Shown in pieces: positions 50,955 through 55,329 of a stretch of DNA of 55,329 nt; the first letter of the stretch is position 1, and each line of letters opens with the position of its first letter. Source of the DNA: Acidimicrobiales bacterium (GTDB lineage Bacteria > Actinomycetota > Acidimicrobiia > Acidimicrobiales > SZUA-35); NCBI GenBank assembly GCA_024638815.1, contig JAHEJM010000016.1:1-55329 (forward strand). The letters run 5' to 3'. Both the position numbers and the translations under genes were made by a program. Under the pieces are notes generated by a model. The model was given only the letters and a program-made list of their open reading frames with translations. It had not been told where the DNA came from and did not search any database.

Positions 50955-51900
50955 ATGGCGCCGGCGCAGCGAGCGGCGATCCGCCCCGCGATCGGAGCAA
51001 AGATGGTTCTGGCAGTCGTCGGATCACTGTTGATCGGAATCGCGCTCCCGCTGCTTTGGTGGGTGCGGCGCATGCGAACACGTTCGAAGTCGCGACGACT
51101 CACCGTCGCCGCTGCAACCGTCGGCCTGGTGATCGGGCTCGTTGGGATAGGCGTCTACCTGTGGGCGGCGACCGCTACCGACACCTCACAGTTCGCACGA
51201 GCATTGCTGTGGGGTGATTCCGAGTTCGGCGATCAGGACCGGTTCCCGTCGCGGTCGATGGCCGCCAGCGCCGACCCGATCAGCTTCCAGCCGGTAGCCG
51301 ACTCCCCTGTCGATGCCTACGCGCCCGACGGCTCTGGCAACTCGCTCGAACAGTTCCTCGCGTCCGCTCAGACCACCGCGTTCGTCGTGATCCACGACGA
51401 CGATCTCCTGTACGAGGGCTACTTCAACGGATCAAGCCGCGAGTCGATCCAGACGTCGTTCTCGGTCGCCACGTCCTTCACCGCCACACTGGTGGGCATC
51501 GCAGTCGCCGAGGGGCACATCGACGATCTCGACGATCCCGTGACGGCCTACGTCCCCGAGTTGGCGGCGCGAGACGAGCGCTTTGCCGACGTCACGCTGC
51601 GCCACCTGATCACGATGTCATCGGGGCTGTGGTTCAAGGACGGCGGGTCACCGTGGGCCGATCCTGCCAACGACCGACCTACGAACTGCAGTGCTGAACA
51701 AGCCCAGCATCGAACAGCCACCCGGCACGGTCTTCCACTACAACGACCGGAACGTCATCCTCCTCGGCGTCGTGCTGGGCAACAGGCATGCCCGTGACCG
51801 AATACATGGAGACCGTCCTCTGGCAGCCGATCGGAGCCGAGGCGAACGGGTCCTGGAGCCTCGACCGCGAACGTCAGGGCCTCGAGAAGATGTTCGTGGG
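50955..51900 (+). pseudogene. serine hydrolase (beta-lactamase family), frameshifted and lacking the catalytic Lys
   Basis: Reads from ATG 50955 with two N-terminal membrane segments (VLAVVGSLLIGIALPLLWW and VGLVIGLVGIGVYLWAA). A beta-lactamase-like domain follows: TTAFVVIHDDDLLYEGYFNG, then VTAYVPELAARDERF and LRHLITMSSGLWF. The SxxK motif, normally FSVSK or FSVAK, reads FSVAT, so the general-base Lys is Thr. The frame breaks near 51680. The sequence resumes in another frame with LNKPSIEQPPGTVFHYND and VILLGVVLG, then breaks again near 51783 and resumes with MPVTEYMETVLWQPIGAEA and ERQGLEKMFVGV. The 3' end is lost. Confidence 0.85.
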
Positions 51901-51914
51901 GGTCACCCCTCCGG

Positions 51915-52204
51915 CGTCCAGCAGTGCCCAGTGGCCTCCCTGGCGCGATAGGGCACGGCGACTTCGGCCACCGTCCCGTCGAGCGTCTTAGCCATAGCAA
52001 CGGGGGTCTTGCTTTCACTGTCGAGATGGGTAGGTGCGTTGCTTGCACCAAATTCGGAAATCCGGTTACGGTCGGCCGCTCCGAGCACCCTCCGAGGTCC
52101 TTCTTCGTGCCCCCGGGCTCGACGAGCTTCACCCGGGTGCCGACGGGAACCGGCTCGTAGTGGAGGGCCTCCGACAGACCCTCCCCGGCCCACTTCGACC
52201 CGTG
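51915..52204 (-). pseudogene. short-chain dehydrogenase (SDR) remnant
   Basis: On the - strand the segment SKWAGEGLSEALHYEPVPVG followed by TRVKLVEPGGTKKDL is clearly the post-active-site region of a classical SDR, where YxxSKxALEGLSESLRYEL-type sequence is expected. The catalytic Tyr position is not preserved, and no Rossmann N-terminus is found. A shifted frame continues with SEFGASNAPTHLDSESKTPV. Only a decayed C-terminal piece remains. Confidence 0.65.
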
Positions 52205-52395
52205 GTCGTCACCGATGGCAGGCGCAAAACACGGAGTTCGGATCTTCGAAGCCGACAAGGAAACGGACTTCCGCAGGACTCACATCGGTGGTGTCGAGGT
52301 GAACTCGTCGACCCGATGCCCGAGCTGTTCGGAACAGCTGCGCCGTGGACGGATTGCCGAGTCCGGGTCCGCCGCCGCAATGGGTCTCGACGGGT

Positions 52396-53111
52396 TCAGT
52401 CGGTGGAATCGCCGCCGAACAGCCGGGTGGCCCGCTCCCTGCGCAGCGCCAGGAACCGCCCCTCGGCCTCGACGAGCGACGAGTCGGGGTCGCTCGCCAG
52501 GCTGATCGAGCCCCGGATACCAAGAACGTCGATGAGCCTGGCCCCTAGCCGCAGCGGCTGACCAAGGGGCACCGCTACCCGGTATCGCACCTCGAGGCGA
52601 CCGGTGACCCCGGGATGGCCGGCGGCCGCTGCGGCGTATCCCATGATCTGGTCCGGGAGCAGGGCGCTGACTCCGCCGTGGGCGAAGGTGAACGGCCCCT
52701 CGTAACGCCAGTCGAGGGTTCACCAGCCGATCGCCGCACCGTCGATGATCTCGACCCGCATCGGCGGGGCAACGGGATTGCCCGGACCCACGACCGGGTT
52801 GAACGGGCGTTGACCTCGCTGCAGGTCATCGACCGAGGACCGCTCGTCGAGACGGCGTTGTCGCTCGCCCAGCGTTGCGGCCAACCGGCGCACATCCTCG
52901 GCGACCCGGCGCATAACATCGACCGAGACTTCGCCGCCGATGGCCCGAGATGTCAGATGGCGCATCGCCTGGCCCAGCTCCGCCACCGCTTTCCGCCGCT
53001 CGGCCAGCTCCTCGGTCAATTCGACCTCGGGGACGCCGACGTGCCGAATACCGGCCAGCTGCCGGTCCGGCGGATAGCTGGCAGCGGATGGACTCCCTCC
53101 GGAGTGGGCAT
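52396..53111 (-). pseudogene. decayed second copy of the hotdog thioesterase
   Basis: Closely similar to the gene at 45164-45892 at protein and DNA level. Two lesions are seen. Just after the ATG equivalent (53109-53111) one base is missing, so that ATG is out of frame with the rest. At 52720-52722 the Cys codon TGC of the intact copy (GWCTLDW) is TGA. The distal part (GYAAAAAGHPGVTGRLEVRY to FGGDSTD) continues in the same frame, and a 9-bp in-frame deletion removes AAIR-region residues. The HGG motif region remains readable. Confidence 0.88.
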
Positions 53112-53394
53112 CGCCTATCCTGCCCCAAAGCGGCGGAGGTCGCACGCAACACCAGCCACAGGCGATGATCAGGAAGCCGGCGGGCTCGGCCGGAGTCTGG
53201 GGTCGGCCGTCGGCTCCGACGATGCACCGGCTGATGGGTCGCTCGGCCCATCGGCGTCAAGCATCGCCCGGCGTCGTCCGTAGACACGTCCAGACATCAC
53301 ATTCGGACGACGCACTGATCTCACCGGCCGTATCTGGTCGCCTGGCCGGCGAGGGAGCGAGTGGCGAAACCGGCGTTCGTGCATCACGACACTC

Positions 53395-54852
53395 ATGGAG
53401 AAGACGATGCCTACGAACCGTTTCACCATCCAAGGCACGACCTGGCACACGCCGATACTGGGCCTTGTCGCCGTCGCCGCCATGGCTGCCATGGTGCTCG
53501 TTCCCACGGGGAACGGCACCGCTCCGGTCTCAGCACCGTCGCCCGACGCACTGTCGCTGTCGATGGTCGAACTCCTCGGCGACGAGGTGGTGTCCGATCC
53601 GATCAGCCTCACCGAGTTGCGCAACAAGATCACCGGCCAGCTCCAGCGGGACGTCGGCGGCGACGGCACCGGCGTCGACATTGCGCTGATCGACTCGGGT
53701 GTCGCTCCGGTGCCCGGGCTCGACGGCGACCACGTCCTGCACGGCCCCGATCTCTCCTTCGAGGGGGCCAACCCCGAGGTGGCCTACCTCGACACCTACG
53801 GCCACGGCAGCCACATGGCCGGCATCATGGTGGGCCGCCGCGCCGGCCACGAAGGCATTGCTCCTGACTCCCGGCTCGTGAGCGTGAAGGTCGCCGGCCA
53901 CGACGGCACCACAACCGTGCCCCAGGTCGTCGCCGCCATCGACTGGGTCGTCGAGCACCGCAACACCGATGGCCTCAACATCCGGGTCCTCAATCTCTCC
54001 CTTGGCCAGGCCGGGGTCGACAACCACGAGGGCAACCTGCTCTCGGCCGCAGTCGAGCGAGCCTGGGACGCCGGGATCTTCGTGGTCGTCGCCGCCGGCA
54101 ACGACGGCGAGACGCAGGCCCACCTCGATGCACCGGCCATCGATCCCTTCGTGATGGCCGTCGGCGCCGCCGACATGGTGGCCGACGCCCGCCACAAGCG
54201 CATGCCCCCGGCCGGCTGGACCGGCCTCGGCGACGGCGCCCGCAACCCCGACGTCGCCGCTCCCGGCGTCTCGATCGCCTCGTACCGGGTGCCCGGCTCC
54301 ACCGTCGATCAACTGGCCCCCGAGGCTCACTACGGCGACGACCTCTTCCTCGGTTCCGGTAGCTCCCAAGCGGCCGCCGCCGTCAGCGCCAGCGCCGCCC
54401 GCCTCTTCGAGGACTTCCCGACGATGACACCCGACGAGATGAAGGCCACGCTCGAGGCCTCGGCACTCACCCGCCTCAGCGGCGTCGGAAACCGGATCGG
54501 CTCAGGCGTGATCCGAGGCGGCATCGCCTGGCAGAACGGACACTTCGGTGTCTCCGCCCAGAACCACCCCCGCGCCGCCGGCTCCGGCACCGGCATCGCC
54601 ACTCCCACCGGGGCCACCTGGTCCGGCGGCACCTGGTCCGGAGCCACCTGGTCCGGAGCCACCTGGTCCGGAGCCACCTGGTCCGGAGCCACCTGGAGCG
54701 GAGCCACCTGGTCCGGAGCCACCTGGTCCGGAGCCACCTGGTCCGGAGCCACCTGGAGCGGAGCCACCTGGAGCGGCGCCACCTGGAGCGGAGCCACCTG
54801 GAGCGGAGCCACCTGGTCCGGAGCAACCTGGAGCGGCAACGGCTGGACCTGA
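53395..54852 (+). CDS. subtilisin-like S8 serine protease with C-terminal TWSG repeats
   Basis: A 485-residue secreted protease. A signal-type segment (ILGLVAVAAMAAMVLVP) precedes the catalytic domain. Catalytic Asp is in IALIDSGVAP, His in YGHGSHMAGIMVG, Asn in VVAAGNDGE, and Ser in GSGSSQAAAAVSA, where GTS is commoner. The tail is fifteen TWSG-type pentads, ending NGWT. Similar Trp-Ser-Gly tails occur in actinobacterial S8 proteases, but their role is not known to me. ATG at 53395 (MEKTMPTNRF) or the ATG at 53407 could be the start. It is the only apparently intact gene in this decayed segment. Confidence 0.9.
   Translation: MEKTMPTNRFTIQGTTWHTPILGLVAVAAMAAMVLVPTGNGTAPVSAPSPDALSLSMVELLGDEVVSDPISLTELRNKITGQLQRDVGGDGTGVDIALIDSGVAPVPGLDGDHVLHGPDLSFEGANPEVAYLDTYGHGSHMAGIMVGRRAGHEGIAPDSRLVSVKVAGHDGTTTVPQVVAAIDWVVEHRNTDGLNIRVLNLSLGQAGVDNHEGNLLSAAVERAWDAGIFVVVAAGNDGETQAHLDAPAIDPFVMAVGAADMVADARHKRMPPAGWTGLGDGARNPDVAAPGVSIASYRVPGSTVDQLAPEAHYGDDLFLGSGSSQAAAAVSASAARLFEDFPTMTPDEMKATLEASALTRLSGVGNRIGSGVIRGGIAWQNGHFGVSAQNHPRAAGSGTGIATPTGATWSGGTWSGATWSGATWSGATWSGATWSGATWSGATWSGATWSGATWSGATWSGATWSGATWSGATWSGATWSGNGWT
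54615..54839 (+). repeat. fifteen 15-bp units encoding the TWSGA tail of the S8 protease
   Basis: Units of the form ACCTGGTCCGGAGCC or ACCTGGAGCGGAGCC repeat fifteen times. Ser is encoded by either TCC or AGC, with the AGC units mostly toward the 3' half, suggesting block duplications rather than a single slippage event. Confidence 0.92.
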
Positions 54853-54947
54853 TGCCACCACAACCCCTCCCACCCACCGAGTCCCGGCCACCGGCCGGGA
54901 CTCGGCCCGGCCAGGCGTCCACACCCCCTACGGCTCCAGCCGGCGAC

Positions 54948-54978
54948 GTTTCGGCAAGGCCGAAACTCAGGGTTGCCG
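54948..54978. repeat. 31-bp interspersed repeat, copy B
   Basis: GTTTCGGC (54948-54955), loop AAG and GCCGAAAC (54959-54966) form a perfect 8-bp stem, followed by TCAGGGTTGCCG. It matches copy A at 50889-50919 in 27 of 31 positions in the same orientation. It lies 96 bp after the protease stop, where it could also end transcription. Confidence 0.75.
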
Positions 54979-55040
54979 ACTCCGGCGTCAAGCCGGGCCG
55001 ATGCTGAGGCCTTCTGTACCGCGCCCTCAGCTGGAATGGA

Positions 55041-55329
55041 TCAGAGCCCCAGGTGGAGCCGGAGCGCAGCATCGAGTTCGGCCATGAAATCGAATGGGAC
55101 GCTGCCGATTCTCGATCCAAGTCGTTCAACGGCGACGGATCTGGCCTGTTCTGCCTGCGCCTTCGGGTCGACGTCAAGGCCGTCTCGGTGGCTGGGAGCA
55201 GAACCTGGAACGGGTAGACCCGACTGGTGTTCGTGGTCACCAGACTATGGTCGTCCACACCTCTCCCAGACGTCTCGGCAGTGGTATTGCAGTCAGCTCG
55301 AACGCCCTCAGCAATCGGATGCCGGCTGA
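55041..55329 (-). pseudogene. mazF-type toxin remnant, frameshifted, continuing past the window edge
   Basis: On the - strand, CNTTAETSGRGVDDHSLVTT then NTSRVYPFQVLLPATET is the middle of a MazF/PemK endoribonuclease. One base appears to be missing in the GAGACGGCC stretch near 55183; after it, another frame gives LDVDPKAQAEQARSVAVERL and GSRIGSVPFDFMAELDAALR, ending at a TGA at 55041-55043. The N-terminal part, with the catalytic Arg, would lie beyond the window end. No antitoxin gene is seen in the window. Confidence 0.75.

Noticed and set aside
52720..52722. In-frame TGA at a Cys position as selenocysteine
   Set aside because: A CCCTCG/CGAGGG stem follows the TGA, but the same stem exists in the intact paralogue with TGC, and the copy has a separate frameshift near its start. 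Decay explains it better.

Overview
This is a GC-rich window from an actinobacterium. I infer class Acidimicrobiia or a close relative from the mycofactocin genes, the PfaA-like mega-synthase, the F420-type PPOX protein and the style of the coiled-coil NYN protein. No 16S rRNA or other taxonomic marker was used. All assignments come from reading translated products and DNA by eye; no database search was run.

Region 1 (1-8.4 kb, + strand) is a mycofactocin (mft) maturation locus. It holds a zinc-type alcohol dehydrogenase, the 46-residue precursor mftA ending in IDGMCGVY, the RRE protein mftB, the radical SAM enzyme mftC, the peptidase mftE and the glycosyltransferase mftF. The layout is unusual. 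mftD is absent from the interval where it normally lies, queF and a frameshifted DUF937 gene sit between mftC and mftE, and a MoxR ATPase plus a VWA protein are inserted between mftE and mftF.

Region 2 (8.4-24.5 kb) is mostly housekeeping: a giant coiled-coil NYN protein, trpD, a rubrerythrin, the RNase P RNA gene (rnpB, 14002-14397), a small zinc-ribbon protein, a histidine phosphatase, a small membrane protein, a CdsZ-like zinc-ribbon protein, a bifunctional penicillin-binding protein, a GAF-like protein, an exported trypsin-like protease, a META-domain lipoprotein, deoC, a dapA-like gene and a PPOX protein.

Region 3 (24.6-41.4 kb, - strand) is a tight four-gene operon: acyl-CoA dehydrogenase, a 2962-residue PfaA-like synthase (KS-AT-KS-ACPx4-KR-DH), an 1804-residue fused biotin-dependent carboxylase-like protein, and a phosphopantetheinyl transferase. 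Two features stand out. All four ACP domains carry Thr where the phosphopantetheine Ser should be. The biotin-carboxylase part of the fused protein has lost its ATP-grasp core while the biotin-Lys and carboxyltransferase parts look intact. This is the best candidate in the window for an undescribed lipid or polyketide system.

Region 4 (41.6-50.1 kb) carries a beta-propeller lipoprotein, an LCP-family cell-wall ligase, a hotdog thioesterase, an NHA2-like cation/proton antiporter and a formamide/short-amide utilisation operon (FmdB-like protein, AmiS/UreI channel, formamidase) with a promoter, a palindromic operator candidate and a strong downstream hairpin.

Region 5 (50.1-55.3 kb) is a gene graveyard. 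It contains a frameshifted serine hydrolase that has also lost its catalytic Lys, an SDR remnant, a decayed second copy of the thioesterase, an apparently intact subtilase with fifteen TWSG repeats, and a frameshifted mazF toxin remnant at the window edge. A 31-bp hairpin-forming repeat occurs at 50.89 and 54.95 kb, around most of this decayed block.
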